This document shows positions 10,324 to 25,100 of a stretch of DNA of 64,000 nucleotides, piece by piece; the first letter of the stretch is position 1, and every line of letters begins with the position of its first letter. The DNA is from Strongylocentrotus droebachiensis (taxonomy: Eukaryota > Echinodermata > Echinoidea > Camarodonta > Strongylocentrotidae), in assembly GCA_035222895.1 (NCBI GenBank), contig JAVYIG010000321.1, positions 248,001 to 312,000 of the forward strand, in the 5' to 3' direction. The position numbers were made by a program, and so were the translations under genes. The notes under the pieces are model-generated. The model ran no database searches. It was not told the DNA's origin and saw nothing but the letters and a program-made list of their open reading frames with translations.

Positions 10324-13300
10324 CTGTGAGGGTAAAAACAAAATAAAATGTTTTGAACAGTTAGATTGCGCTTAATCATCCAGGTATGAATACAAAAATT
10401 AGTTAAAAAAAAAAAAAAATCACTTTTCTTAAGCGGGACTGCACTACGTGTAGCTACTTGCGCCCTTTATATAACAAACAATGCCTAAGCGGTACCCGTT
10501 GGTCCCCCATGATTGAGAGCTGATAACCACATGTCAGTGACCATGCAGAGAGGTCTAATCCCTCATGGCCAAACTAGTGCAGACGGGCTTTAACGAACAT
10601 CATACAAAAATTATAATCAATCAATCATCCTTTAACTTGGCTATTGAATCAATAAGAGTAACAAGGGAACTAAATTAAACGAAAATACCCAAGTGTATAA
10701 AGCAGAGAATTCGATATCGACAAATCAATGTAAGTATGAAAATATAAATCGAAAAATGTGCAAGATGGTGCACTTAATGTACATCGAAAATTTGAGATCA
10801 CAATAAAGATCGGTAATGAGAAGTGATGTCAGGGATGGACTAATCCTCCATTTATTGTGTACTAGAAGTTGCTAAACTTTGGAATATTCATAGTAAGTTC
10901 TTACAAAGTACTACGAAGGCAGAAATCATGTTTATGAGGATTAACAAAAATACAAAAGCCATTGTGAGCAGTTACAATGAGAACGTCATGTCATAATGCT
11001 AATAGTGACTTTGGGACAAGAGCTATGCATGGAGGAAAGATGCTCACTTAATATAAGATGCGACATTATTATCATGCAGCAACTATATACCACAGCCACT
11101 GTGAGGCGTTTTTGTGCAGTATATTCTAGACAACCTAATAAAGACTGCCATAAATACTCCTTGTACCATGAAACAATAAATTATTTTAGAGCATATAGAA
11201 CACACTTCCCCCGGCTGCAAGGTACGCCCCTGATCTGGTGACATTTAAAGTTATTATATAAATAAAACTCAAGCGATGCAGGGAGCGACTGTTTGATAGT
11301 CTGCACCTCGATATGATAGCCACTTCGAGGTATTTGTGTGTGCAGTATTGATCTTCAAGACAAGACAAGCACTGTTCTTAGAATGTCACGGCCGCCCTCT
11401 ATGTTCAGATACCGAGGATCAACTTGGTTTTCAATAACATGACAAAGGAATCAAAACACTTACCCACGTCGCAACTTGCTTGCGAAATGGTGATGTTATC
11501 TAGAGCGATTAATCCATCAGTCTTGTTGTTACCAAAGTATGTGATCAATTTGATCTGTTAAAAGAAAAAGCATTGAAGGACGTACAAAATGAAACACATG
11601 ATAACCTCGTTAATTAATACTTATAGTTATACATTGAACATTTCGTCTAATTAAGTTTAAGTTCAAAAGAACATGGCATAAAAAAAAAAAAAATCATTTT
11701 CTGGCCGTTTCTTTAATTGTTACATGCATTCAGGCGCGTACGCAGGGGGGGTTAACCCCCCTTGAGTTTTGTTTATGTTTATTGTGAAAACCCCCCCCCC
11801 CTTTTTAGTTTTTTTTTTAATACAAAAAAAAAAAAAAAAACCTTACCCCCCCCCCCAACGGAACAAAATGTCAAATTTTCAAATTTCGAGACCCCCCCCC
11901 AAAAAAAGTGTCCTCTTACCCCCCCCCCCCACTGAGCGACTTTTCGGCCGGCGCGATTTTCAAATTTTCCTGAGTCGTTGCGAAATTTTGGGCCCGATTT
12001 TAAACCCCCCCCGGCCCCCCCCCTTGAAAAAATCCTGCGTACGCCACTGCATGCATTTATACAAAATCAGGAATAAATACAACACACAATTGAACCGCAA
12101 ATCAACAACAATTTGCTTGTCATTTCGAAATACTTTTACGAAAAACGTTCATAGGAGCAAAAAAATATAGTTAATTTGTAATGCAATTGAATCAACTATG
12201 TGAGTTATGAGTAAAAAAAACTTGAAATCACATTAAATCAAGTTTGATTACAGGCCATCTGGCTTTTCAGTGAAAGGAAAAACATCATGATTCCGGTAAT
12301 CATGGGAGTGAATGATTTCACTGACTGGCCTTGAGGGGAAAAGGCTAAACAAGGTACGACCAATAATTTGGTTAAATTAGGATAAACTAAAGTGAATTGT
12401 ATGAATGAAAGTAGGAGAGATATGAGGGATTCCACGCCAAATTAAAGTGGAATCAACTTCAAAGTTGTGGTTTGAATTAATATTTTGGGGTGGTGTCTAA
12501 ATTTACCTAACATGATCCACTTCGTGATGAAGTTACTTTAAAAGACTCCTAATGGAGTGTATTTCAACTCCTAAATGAGTGGATGCCAACTACTACCGGG
12601 AAGGAATCAACTATTGAACATCAAGCAATACCTGGAATGTGTCTTCCGTTAAAAGACTCAGATCAAGTTTGAAGTCAAAGTGGGTCCATTTTGCCGCATT
12701 AGTTGTATTGACGGTCTGTAAGGTCCTCCAGTTCGAGTTTTGGTATTCCACGGCTACTACGAGTTTCATTGCAGGGTCATTCTGGACAGTGACATCATAA
12801 GACAGGCAGTGATCCATTGCCTTTGTCGGGATCCGTGGAGGAAAGAGGGTGGCTGTAGTGCCGGGAACTTTGGTATCACCCTTGATGAACAAGAATGAAC
12901 CAACTGGGTCTGCAAAAAACAGAGGTAATGAAATTTAACAGCACATTAACAACAGTAAGGTGTCAACCTTTCGATTATGTAGGTCACATAAGCATAAATT
13001 CAGTAGACTCGATCATTACTATTGACAGAATGTATGCATTGAATTTGTTTGCATCGTCTAAATTTCTTTGCCCAAATGGTAAAGAAATGACTCTTCAGTT
13101 TTTGTTCTCACTGGGGTAGTCCTTAAAAGGTCTTGTTGTTCGTTCATACAAAAATAACAAGTTCTGAAAGAGTTCTGAAAGGTAAGTTCAAGTAATTCAT
13201 TGAACTATACTATTCTATTGGATCTTCTTCTCCTTATCATTATTATCATCGTCAGCACGATGTCTGACTAAAGTTTATATTGAGAAGAAAAAAAAACTAG

Positions 13301-14496
13301 TTCCGAAAGGTCAGTTCAAGTAGTTCATTGACCTAAACTAGTCTTTTGGATTAATTCTGAATATGATTTCTTGTTGATTTTCAAAGAAAAAAAAAGAGAC
13401 GCTTGAAGTTTCGGATAGTATTATGATGGTATAATGTGCTATACAAAAACTGTTCTATTTTTCTTCTTATATTCGTTGTTGGAGTTCTTTTTCTTCTTTC
13501 TTGTTCTTGTTCTTGTTCTTCTTATTTTCGTCAGGACGATGTCTGACCAAAGTTTATATTGGGAACTTGATTATAGTGGTCCTTACCCGAGGAGTTCCAA
13601 AGGGCTGACGGTAGAGTGCTTCTCCTTCTTCTTCTTCGTCTTCTTATTATCACTATTATTATCGTCAGGACGATGTCTGACCGAAGTATATCATTAAAAA
13701 CTTGATTATTGTGGCCCTCACCCGAGGAGTTCCCGAGGGATGATGGTTCAGTGCCTTTTCTTCTTTATCTTCTTCTTGTTATTATCGGCAGGACGATGTC
13801 TGACCGAGGTTTATATTGAGAACTTGATTATTATGGCACATACCTGAGAAGTTGCCAAGGGGTAAAGGTTCAGTGCCTCTTCTTCTTCATCTTCTTCTTG
13901 TTATTATCATTATCGTCAGGCCGATGTCTGACCGAATTTTATAATTATTGAGAACTTGATTATTATGGCACATACCTGAGGAGTTGCCGAGGGGTGAAGG
14001 TTCAGTGCCTCTACTGTCATACCAAATCCATTCCAACAAGTCTGCATCGCCTTGTCTGTAGTAACAAGACTCGTAGTCAGCGTCAAATCCACACGTGCTC
14101 TCTGGTTCAAACCCACTGCATGGCGAGCGGAGGAACCTTGAAAACGGGAACAAGAATATGAAGAAGGTAGGCTATTCTCTATGATCTGTTCTAGCATTAC
14201 AAACCCGTTTGATATACATTTTTGCCCGACATGGATTATTTTATTTCCCGTTACATAGGAGGCATATTTTTCCGACATATGAATACTTCAGTGTTTGATT
14301 GTTTTTACGTTCTATGGGAAAGTGATATCGTTCAAAAATGAATACGTAGTAAAAAGTGATAACATTACTTTTATTACAAGCCCGTCTGTAGATTTTATTT
14401 GGAGTGTTTTTCATTCCATATCAGAAAAATATACATGTAATCATGAATAATAATAGTTATAATAATACTTCTTCTTCTAATAATAATAATAATAAT

Positions 14497-14533
<37 letters not shown>

Positions 14534-16167
14534 GTATATACAAATAGAGATACATGTACTTATACTAATAACGATAATACTTATATACGGGTAAAAAATT
14601 GTGTTTCTTAGCGCTGTATTATTATTACACTGGCCTTAGTGAGTTCCTCAAACCATGTGACCCACAGTCTGGTGACGTATCCACTAGACCACGACACTAC
14701 TATGATTTTAATCTTTAATTATATTTTCACTTTTTTGAAAAGACACTCTCAACTCAGTGACATATGATCGCCTCAGCGATAAAAACAAAAAAACAAAAAC
14801 AGTCATTACTGTTATGATAATGCTGGAGGAAGGGGCTTACCTGATATCATCAATACCAATATCTCCTTGACTTCCCGTGCCAACCTTCGCTTCGAAAGTT
14901 ATCTGAAAAGGTGATGAAATATGACAAGACCAACATGGTAATGATAAACAGGAGCATCATACAAGTTGGATTTACACACAGAAACATTTGTGAGATTCAG
15001 AATATCATCTTTCGAATCGCGATCAGATCTATCTTTTTTCTCTGCGTGAACCTAAAAATCCCACTATAAAGTGAAATCCTGATTGTGATCCGAATCTCAC
15101 TAAAAGTGCGATTATTTAACTTATTGTGATTATTGAAATAATCGCAATTATTTGGCATAGTGTTTTGCGTGTGAGAAAAAAGGATGAGTATGAACGTTGG
15201 CAAAAAAGTGAGATTCGAATCCCGATCTAAATCTCATTAAAATTAATTTGTGTGTATTAATAGACCTGTTTAATAAATTACTAACATTATTTTATACAAG
15301 ATTTTACGCGCACAGGGTACTGATCAAGAGGAAAAAGAGCAATGTTACAACTTTATGCCCGTTATATCAGTTGCAGACGAGGAGTCATTTCAACTGTTTT
15401 TTTGTAATATTACTTCCGCTAATTACGCCGATGGAGACAATAAGTACACGTGTTAGTAATGCAACGCAAGGTTCAAATGTCCACTCATTGTTCATACGAT
15501 GTCACTTTTAATGTGTTTTTGACGCAACCCAACGTCAGCGAAAAAACAACTCGTGCGCACCAGGCTTTACGCCGACTGCACACGAGGCGTTATTTCGCTA
15601 ATGTTGGACTGTACTTGAGAGCGTTACAGTACTCAAAGTTTATGCAAAATAAAAAAGAACTGCACACATCACGTTGATCTATTGGCGAATACACTAACTG
15701 CTTTCAAAAGCCTCATAGATAGACAAGAACTCAATCGAAGGGATGCCTCATGTGTTATTCTGGAACAGGCATCCGCCAAGTCAGGACCCAATGCTTTATT
15801 ATGAAGTAAACAAAACTTTTATCTTGAATGACTGTTGAAGGAGGGTAATAAGTTTATTGAACAGATACCACGCTGACTTGGATGATAATTCAACCATTTA
15901 CTTTGTAATTATCTACGATGTCTTTGATATCGACGTAAGCTGACTGCCAGCGATCTGCCATCTTTGATGTCCGGAAGATAGGCTTTTCTTCATAATGAGG
16001 AGCACTCCACAGCACTGTGAGTGAGCCAATCTCGTCTCCAGTCATGTAGTAGTAAAACTGCAGGCATATGCGATCACCGGTAGAGGCAAGAGGACGGGAT
16101 GTAAAGCGAGCTTTATCACCTGGGCGTTGAGGTTGAGATGCCTCTGCCAACAGGTAATATCCTATTC

Positions 16168-16198
<31 letters not shown>

Positions 16199-19100
16199 TA
16201 CTTTCGTGTATTATTTTGCTGCCATTTTTACCATTCAATTCAATTCAGATGACGCATCAAGTTTGCACTGTTTTAGGGAGTCTCTTCATGACAAGCATGC
16301 CATAGTGCTATGCCAGTCGCCTCAGAGAGTTCATTGTTTGTACCGGAGCCTATCAGTGAAAGATGTTGCGGATTACCATATGCATGGATAAAGCCACTTT
16401 GCATATTTTGGCAACATTTTGTCGGGTGAGCACAACACAGGCTTCAATGTTGTCTAATAACGGGCCGAAACAAACATTATATTAGCAGACCACTGCACCC
16501 TGACCCTGACACATTCGACGGCGGAATTTTCCCGACTTTAAAATTCGCCGTGGACCAGTAGATAATAATGGCCAACTTTCAATGTTTTATGCTATGATAT
16601 TTTCTTCTAATATGAGATCGCAGTGGATTTCAGATCACACAATAATGTAATACCTGATGAATTCCTAAAGGTGTGGTCAAAGGGTGGCCCCGTGTTGACG
16701 GTTGCTGTGTTGCCCACATTGCGTTGCCAAAGAAACGTATCAGGACGTTGCCACCAGTAATTCTCTTTTTCCTCCTGAATATAGTTGCACATGCCGTCTC
16801 CTTGCCCGTCCTCAAAGTTACAGTCCGCGCTGATGGGCTGAGTCGTTGGCACGGCTGTAGGAGAATACCGCCAGGGTGAAAAGAATGATAACATCAGGGC
16901 GATTCCAAAAGTTAGCTCGATCTGAATTATATTGAAATTTACGAACTCTTTAATAACAATATAATAGTATTTAACTTTTATTAAGCGCTTAATACAATGT
17001 CTCTAAGCGATTTACATAATATTACCCCGGTCATTGGATTCAGTGCTTGCCCGCACACACTATGTGCACAATCTCCACTCCCTTTAGATAGCATTCATTA
17101 GTTTAATTCTCCAAATGATTGATAAAATAATTGTGGAGTGCACAACTACCCTTGTGATATCACAGCAATTAAAAAAAGTATATACACTGAAGGTTGCCGA
17201 ATCTAGGTGAGGTCAGTAACGGAATAGAGAATCTTTATACCTTTAGCTACGGTCACAAAGGTTCGTACGAACGATGCGTTCGTGTTCGAATGAATTTCCC
17301 TGTTCGTAGACATTCGTAGATGGGGCATAGTTTCTTACGTCCTTCTTACGGAGTTCGTACGAACGCCGTTTAATTTTTTATTTTTTTTAGTAAGAATGCG
17401 TGAGTTCTTCTTACGTCAGACTTACGGCCATTTTACGAGTTTTGTTCTCGCAAAATGGTCGTACGTGTAAAGCCTCGGTCACCAATACTATTACGAACTG
17501 CTACGAACACCGTACAAACGATTTTCAGACCATTTCATAAGATCTTCTTAAGAAGTCCGTACCAAAACCAGCGTTCGTAGACCGTTCGTAGTCCGTTCGT
17601 TAGTTTGCAGACTGGTCGATAGTTTTGTCCAAGATTTTTTCAACCTCGTACGAAACCCTCTCTTTGTAAGACGGCCGTACGAAAGTCATAATAACATCGT
17701 AAGAACCACGCAAGATCTTCGTGCATTTCGTAGGGACGACAAACATTTCTAGAAGCCTTAAATTTCTTACGATGATCATCGTAAGAGTGTCTTTAGTTGT
17801 TCATAGAGGGCTCTTACCGTGTTCGTAAGAACGCCTTACGAACGGAGATTCGTATGGCCTTCGTACAAACGACTCCTGGCGTCCGTAAGGCATTCGTAAG
17901 GTGCTCGTAAGGTGTACATACACATCTTGTGCAATTTATGCAGCGCTTTTTTTGCAACCCGAAAAATATACAAACAAATCGAAAGATCTTCTTACGAATG
18001 ACTTTAGAATGCCGTCAGTTACACATAAGACCATCTTGCGAGAACAAGAACTCGTAAGATAGCCGTAAGTCTGAAGTTATAAAAACACAAGGCATACTTA
18101 CGAGAACAAACGTAAAATTAAACGGTGTCACGTACGAACACCGTAAGAAAGACGTAATAATATATGCCCAATCTACGAACTCTGGGATTCGTACAAACAG
18201 GAAGATTCGTACGAATCTCCCTGTTTTTCCATTGTCTTCCCGAATTTCAATTGTCTGAACATCGTTCGTATACGGCATTTGTAGCAGTTCGTAATGGCAT
18301 TTGTGACCGAGGCTTAACTGACGGCATTTTCAAGTCTTTTGTAAGAAGATCTTTTTGTCGGGTTGCAAAAAAAGTGCTGATTTAATCTCATAAAGTGTGC
18401 ACGTACATCTTAAGCTACGGTCACAACGGTTCCATGATTGCAGATTAGTTGTAGTAGGAATAATGACTAAGATTGTCACAAGCGTCACATGTTTTGAGAT
18501 AGGAAGAAGAAATGAAAAAGGAAGAAGAAGGGACAAAAAGAAAGAAAATAAAACACTGAGAACACTATCTTACGCCTGATGCACTTCTGGTTGAGTAGCT
18601 GAATATCATCAATGGCTGTTTCTGTGGTGGCCCACATATACCCGATAATTCCTTCAAAGACGACCTAAAAAAATAATCATGCAGAAGAAAACAAATCAGA
18701 TGAAAATCCTTTCCTGCAAGTAAATTATTATTTGTTTTTCATATTGCAAGAAAAGGAAATCGCATGTAAATTTAGGCTGATAAAAAACAGCGAAAAATTC
18801 TTTGCTAGAAAGAGTTACCAGCTTGTTCGAAATACTGAGAATAGTATAATAAATAAAAATCTACGACAAAAGCAAAATACTTCATATTTAATGCAATTCA
18901 AACAAGATTGATGTTTCATAAAATTCATCCATCAATCCAGGCGCGTACGTAGTGAGGGGTGGGGGGGGGGTTGGGGTTACCCCCCCCTTTAGTTTTTTTA
19001 TGTGTGTATTTTTGTGCAACCCCCCCCCCCTTTTTGTGCATTGTTTTTTTAATTTAAAAAAATTAAAAAAAATTATGCCAAAGGCTGATCTAAAAAAAAG

Positions 19101-22100
19101 TGAGCTTACCCACCCCCCCCCCCTACGGAGAAAAATGTCAAATTTCCAAATTCCTCGTAAAATATGCACAGAGCACAGTTTCACAGGGAATGGAGAGTGA
19201 CGCCTTCTCCCGATACCTAACTCAAATTTTGCAAAAACAGTGGAAGATATAAAAGCTACACATTCGGACACCTAAAATACATGTACTAATGAGATGACTG
19301 TTTCCACATCGTGCTGTTTAAAAAAAGAAATCATGGAGGATTGGAGGGTGAGCGCAGCTTCCCTACCATATTCGTCTCGTCGCTTATATAAACTTACATA
19401 GAAAGGATATGTTGAAGGTGGGATGTCAAGGAATGCTTGCGTCCATTCGAGTCCGTGGTCACCATAGAAAACAAGGTCGGGGTCAAAGTTCAATGTTTCA
19501 CCATGATTTAAGATGTAAACGTTAAAGAAATCCGCGAATCTCCCATTCAGAATAAACCAGAATGACAGACAGCGTGGGTTGGACGACCCCTGGAGTAGCG
19601 GGGTCATTGTTCGAGCATTATCGTTGGTTAAATGATTCCACCATTCCATGATCTGAAGAAGCATAAAGTGACCTGTATGTTGGATAAAAAGATTAAAACA
19701 AAAATCTTACGCTATAAAGAACAATCTAACATTTTCATAAGTTTAACTGGGTCGACAGAACCCCATGACAGAAACTACGCGTAGTTGGTGAAAGGTTGAA
19801 CATATATTGCTCACATAATACGAACACCATGAATATTCGAAATTAGGGATAATTATGAAAATAAATTTAATAACAGTGATAATAATAATTATAATTATAA
19901 TACTAATGATAATAATAATAATAATAAATGGATCTTCTTCATATACCATGGTAGCCATATTAGTATCAATACTTCTATTCCTGGGGGCCCTGAAATTATA
20001 ATTATCCAAGGTACCCATGGGCCATTTGCACCTAAGTGGAGAGTAGTAAATGTGAAAAAGTTTCTTGCCAAATGAGGTTTGTGCCGGGCTGAGGTTCCTC
20101 TACACCACGACACCTCCACTTAAATGCATGTGAATCTAAAACCAGTGAAAACTGGGACCACAAGCACGTGTTTATACCTTGATTAGTGCCCAGAGTGTGG
20201 TCCTTGTGTACAGTTTCGAACCACCATCTCCAGGTGACAGTACCCTTATGGCGGACCCAGTCAAAGATATCATCATAGGCCTGAGTGAAGTTGCAGTAGT
20301 CCTGCTCAAAAGTGCACTGAAGGGCATTCCAAGGTCGAGGGGTAGTGGTTGCCGGTGGAAAATCGGTGGTAACTGCATGAAGAACATATTATTTAAGGTC
20401 TTTTTAACATCTTTGACACAGAAGGTCCCTGTGGATCCGCAGATGGTGGTATGGTTTTTATTTAGGCTTGTGTCATGCAGCTACGCTTGAAAGGCAAACA
20501 CATGGACCTAGATATTCTTTTAAAGCTTCTCAGAAAACTTTCTCTTACAAAACACTTGATCCGTGTGAGATTTGACAGAATTGACACATTCACCATTGAT
20601 TCACTCATTCACCACGAACGACTTCAAAATACATAAGAGGGTTACATGAATGATTACAGTGTCAACCACTATATCGAACCAACATTAACATAAGAAAATG
20701 AGGAGTCCATGAGGGTGCTATGGTTTTAAAGGTAGACGGGCTTTTCCTTATGTTTCATTCAGAAGAAGTGTACACCGAGTGTACACCATTTAACAGTTAA
20801 TTACTTTGATAATATCTAAATTATAAATAGTTCATTGCCTCGAATTGCATCGATTTTTGTTCACAATGTATAGGCAGCTACATTCGTTTCGTTCGTAATA
20901 CATTCAGCTTAGTTCTTGTTTTAAAATCTATTTCCAAACAGTGTACTTACATGGCGGACAACTTCTACTTTCATAGACTTTGATGTCATCTAGAGCAACA
21001 TCGTCTCGTCTGGATACCCCACGTTTTCCCTCGAATACCACCTATATTAATAATAAGAATAATAATACTCAGTTTTTATATAAAATTAACGATATGAGTG
21101 CATAAGTGATCAACATCGATACCATCCTGGAAAGAACATACCGATGTAGGCCTAATATTAAAGATCAGTCAGAGACATTTTGATAAACGGGGGATTCCCT
21201 CTCGAACAACATGACACCTCCTATTTCATTGGATTATCAAATTCCAGAACTAATGTTTCAATTACAATGTACTTCATGTCCCCTTTTTACTTTTCTCTAA
21301 AAGAGGTAACGGCTGTTCCAACTCTTAGGATCCATATATGACAAATCAGGTAGCAATCCTAGAAAAACCCTCCTTGAGAACTATCGATCAAGAAATGCAA
21401 TTTGGAATCTCTAATGGGCATACTGGAGGTAGTCTGGTGGTTGAAACACTTGACTGGAATAGCAAAGGTCGTTGGTTCAAACCTCAGCGCGGTACTAGTA
21501 TCCTTTGACAAAACATTTATCTATAATTGCCACTCCCCACCCAGGTATTAAATGGAATTTTTTTAATGATGTGAGCACCAAAATTTGTAACCTAGCTAGA
21601 ACCGGGGTAATATTGAGTGCTTTGCGCACCTTGCTTGTTGGGTCGCGAGCTATCAAATTATCCAATATTATTATTGTTTTCTATTTTTTATTATTATCAT
21701 TATTATTATTATCATTTATCATTATCACCATAATTATTATCATTATCATCATCATCATCACCATCATCAGCATCATCATCTTTCTCATTCTCATTATTAT
21801 AAAACCAAAGGTGTCACCTTAAATGGTCGATTGAGCATATTGATGTTAACCGTTGCCCGATGCCAATAGTCACCGTGATCCCCAGTCTGGGTCCAGGTCG
21901 GCGTAGAGGGCAGTGGACCGTCCGATGCCATGATGTAAACATTCAGCTCCTCCACGTCCACTCCATACATGTGGTACCAAAACTCGAGACAAGATGGCCG
22001 CCTCTGAGCGCCAACTTCCGGTGACGTCAGGCGCGCGTGTGAGTTACGTGGCGTGGACCAACTTGCCTCGATGTACATGAAGAATCCTGGTGAAATGAAT

Positions 22101-25100
22101 TGTGAGATGGGAGTGATACAGACTCTATTTGATCTTTCGCAAAGTTTTGCTAGAAAAACTCTGAATGATTTGGAACATAGTGACTTAAGGCCCTTTTACA
22201 CTTTCACGGATCGCATCACGGATCATCCCGGATCGTCGCTCCAGGATCATCCGTGTTATCTCCGGCATTACCGTGTATACACCGGGGAGGCATCCGGCGT
22301 GATCCTTGGCGTACCGGCATATCTGGGGAAAAAATTAAACTTGCTTAATTTTTCATCCCGGAGTTCACGGATGAAACAATCCGTCCTCTTCCCTGTAGGC
22401 ACCGTGTACCTCCGTGTAGCCGCCGAATACATCCGGGACAGTCCGTGTAGACACCGGGAGGTCCGTAGTAACACCGGTTTCATCCGGGTTTGAAATTCCG
22501 TATATCAAATGAACTCCTACAAGCTCAAGTCACGCGTCAACATTCCGGAGATATCCCAATAGACAACGTACACCTCCGTGTAAGGACCATAAAAGTACCC
22601 AGTAGCCTCCGTGCTCTTCCTTGATATCCTTGTTAGCTCCGTATGCGTTTCCGGCGTGGTCCGCGTTGCTACCTTGTCTGTCCGTGGAGACACCGTACTT
22701 GCCCGTGTATACACCTAGTTCGGAACGTATCCACACCGGCATCGAGAAGAAATCGTGGTGTCGCACGCCGGAACACCCCGGATTAAGATCCGGGATGATC
22801 CGTGATGCGATCCGTGAAAGTGTAAAAGGGCCTTAAGTTTTCACATTCCTTCAGAGAATGAAAGAATTATTTTAATTCACATTTTTTACATTATCTATGC
22901 ACAAAAGCAACCTCGATACAAAGACGTAAGTACAAGAAATGAATGTAGGCTGTGATTATATCTAGAAGAATGAGTATACGGTACAGAACTTTCTGCACTG
23001 TTGACCATATTACTTGGATATCCATGTACTGATGCCCCTCACTGTTGGACGATGACATTAGAACGCCTCATCGGATTAATTGGCAATCCGTCCTGCAGCC
23101 ATGCCTTGCGACCCTGCCGCATCCCACCGATTGGACGGAGGATACTGATTCCAACCCTGCGACGACTCTGTATCTGGGGCTACCCTACCACCTCCGCCAC
23201 CCGACAGCTAGAACCTTTGATGCCCCCCTGCCTGGACAGCCCCCAACAACCACTGTCCAGAATGATACATGGTACGTGCTATTCGCGTCTTTGTCGCTCG
23301 TCTGTGGATGTGGCCTTACCCTCGGCGGTGGACACGCCATTACGGCCACATGTTGATGTAGTCCCCCCACCCCCTGATGTCGCCTTCCCTGCCCCTTTGA
23401 CCCTGCAGGCCAGTGCTCCTTCCATCGCCCATACCTCCACTCATATTCTCCAGAGACTCATTGTATTTAAACTTCATTTTAATATCTTCGTTGTTCCAGA
23501 AGTTCTTACGATTTAATTTTTATTCTGAAGTCAGTTCCTTTTAAAAGAAGGTAATCTTCGATTCAGCTACTACTGTAATGGCTTCATTTCTAGCTCTCTT
23601 GAAAAATTCTCTGACATGTTAACTTCATGACTTCTGAAAGTGCTTCATTGCTTTATGTTTAGTGTGTATTGTGTTCTTGAAAGCGGCATTCATCCACAGG
23701 GGTTTTTGAGCGGGATCGAGCTTCGACTTAACGCCAAAGCATCGTGAATACGTAACGAGTCTTAGCGCATTTTCTCATTCCTTAGTCTCAGTTGAAGAAA
23801 GCAAAGTATTCAATTTTGTTTAGTTTCCTGTGGACTTTCTGTCAGGACCAAACTAAATTCCATTACTAAGTGATCATTCTTGCCCGATGGAGGAAATGTA
23901 ACAAGAGGTTCTTCCATGTTTTCTTGATTTGTCATTTTAAGGTCCGACACGTTTGACTTCTGAACATCTCTTATCCTAGTAGGCTGACTCAAGAGTTGTG
24001 ATACAAATTTATCCTGGAGAACTTCAGTAAACTCACTAGCAAAACAAGTGTCATGTCCTAGTGCAGAAGGAATCTCCCAATCAATATTTAGTAAATTTGT
24101 GGAGTCTCCGATAGTAAAAAGCATACTATATTATAGCTTCTCTGTTTCCTCAATGGGGTTAAAAAGGTCTTGATTATTTGATCGGCTCCTGTGTGGGCTT
24201 CCATATATGCATCCTAAAAGCGTCTCTTCTAATTCATCCTTGAGTCGTGCACTAAACATTTTCTTCATAGTCATTTCCTCTGATGACAAGTTCTTGCGAA
24301 TGAAGATTTAGTTCATAGTTTATTGCTATAAGTACACCACTTCGATTGATTCAATGAATCAGTTGACGCAATGGTTCAACGACCCTAGTTGTTCCGTCGA
24401 CTTCGACCTTTCCGTAATCTTGCGCTAGTTCCTTGCATCTCTGTATACTAAAATGGTTTCTCTCTGATTGGGCAAAATAGGGGCGCATAGAATGAATGTA
24501 ATTGATTGGCGCAGTGTCACTGCCTGCAGCCGGCATTTCATTTGATAACTTACGCCTGTTGTACATCCGTCTACGACTGGCATGGTTTTTGACGCACTGA
24601 ACGAGTGTGACAACATACGACGACAAGGTATGCAAAAATGACGGTGTAAACATTCATTAGACTACTGTCACATGCACTAATTAGCCTTACCTTGATATGA
24701 TTTTTGTCACCGTAGGTCTATAACGCAATTCAAAATAACTTCTCGTATTCAAAAGTCATAACTTGCATCTCTGTATACAAAAATTGTTTCTCTCTGATTG
24801 GGCAAAATAGGGGCGTTTTAAGTGTAAACATTCATTAGACTACTGGCACATGCACTAATTAGCTTTACCTTGATATAATTTTTTTCACTGTAGGTCTATA
24901 ACGCAACAACTGTTAAAAATCTTGGTGTTTATTTTGACCAGACTTTGTCAATGTCGGAACATGTTCGTAGAGTGTGCCAGGTGGCCAATTTCCATATGAG
25001 AAACATATGTCATGTGAGAAAGTACCTTACAGGTGAAGCTTGTAGTCATGCAGTACGTTCTCTAGTTTTGAGCAGGCTTGATTACGGTAATTCCCTTCTG

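Noticed and set aside
23001..23516. 171-codon ORF in a GC-rich island
   Set aside because: Two overlapping frames are open, sequence is Pro/Thr-rich without family signature, and it lies in an intron beside LINE debris.
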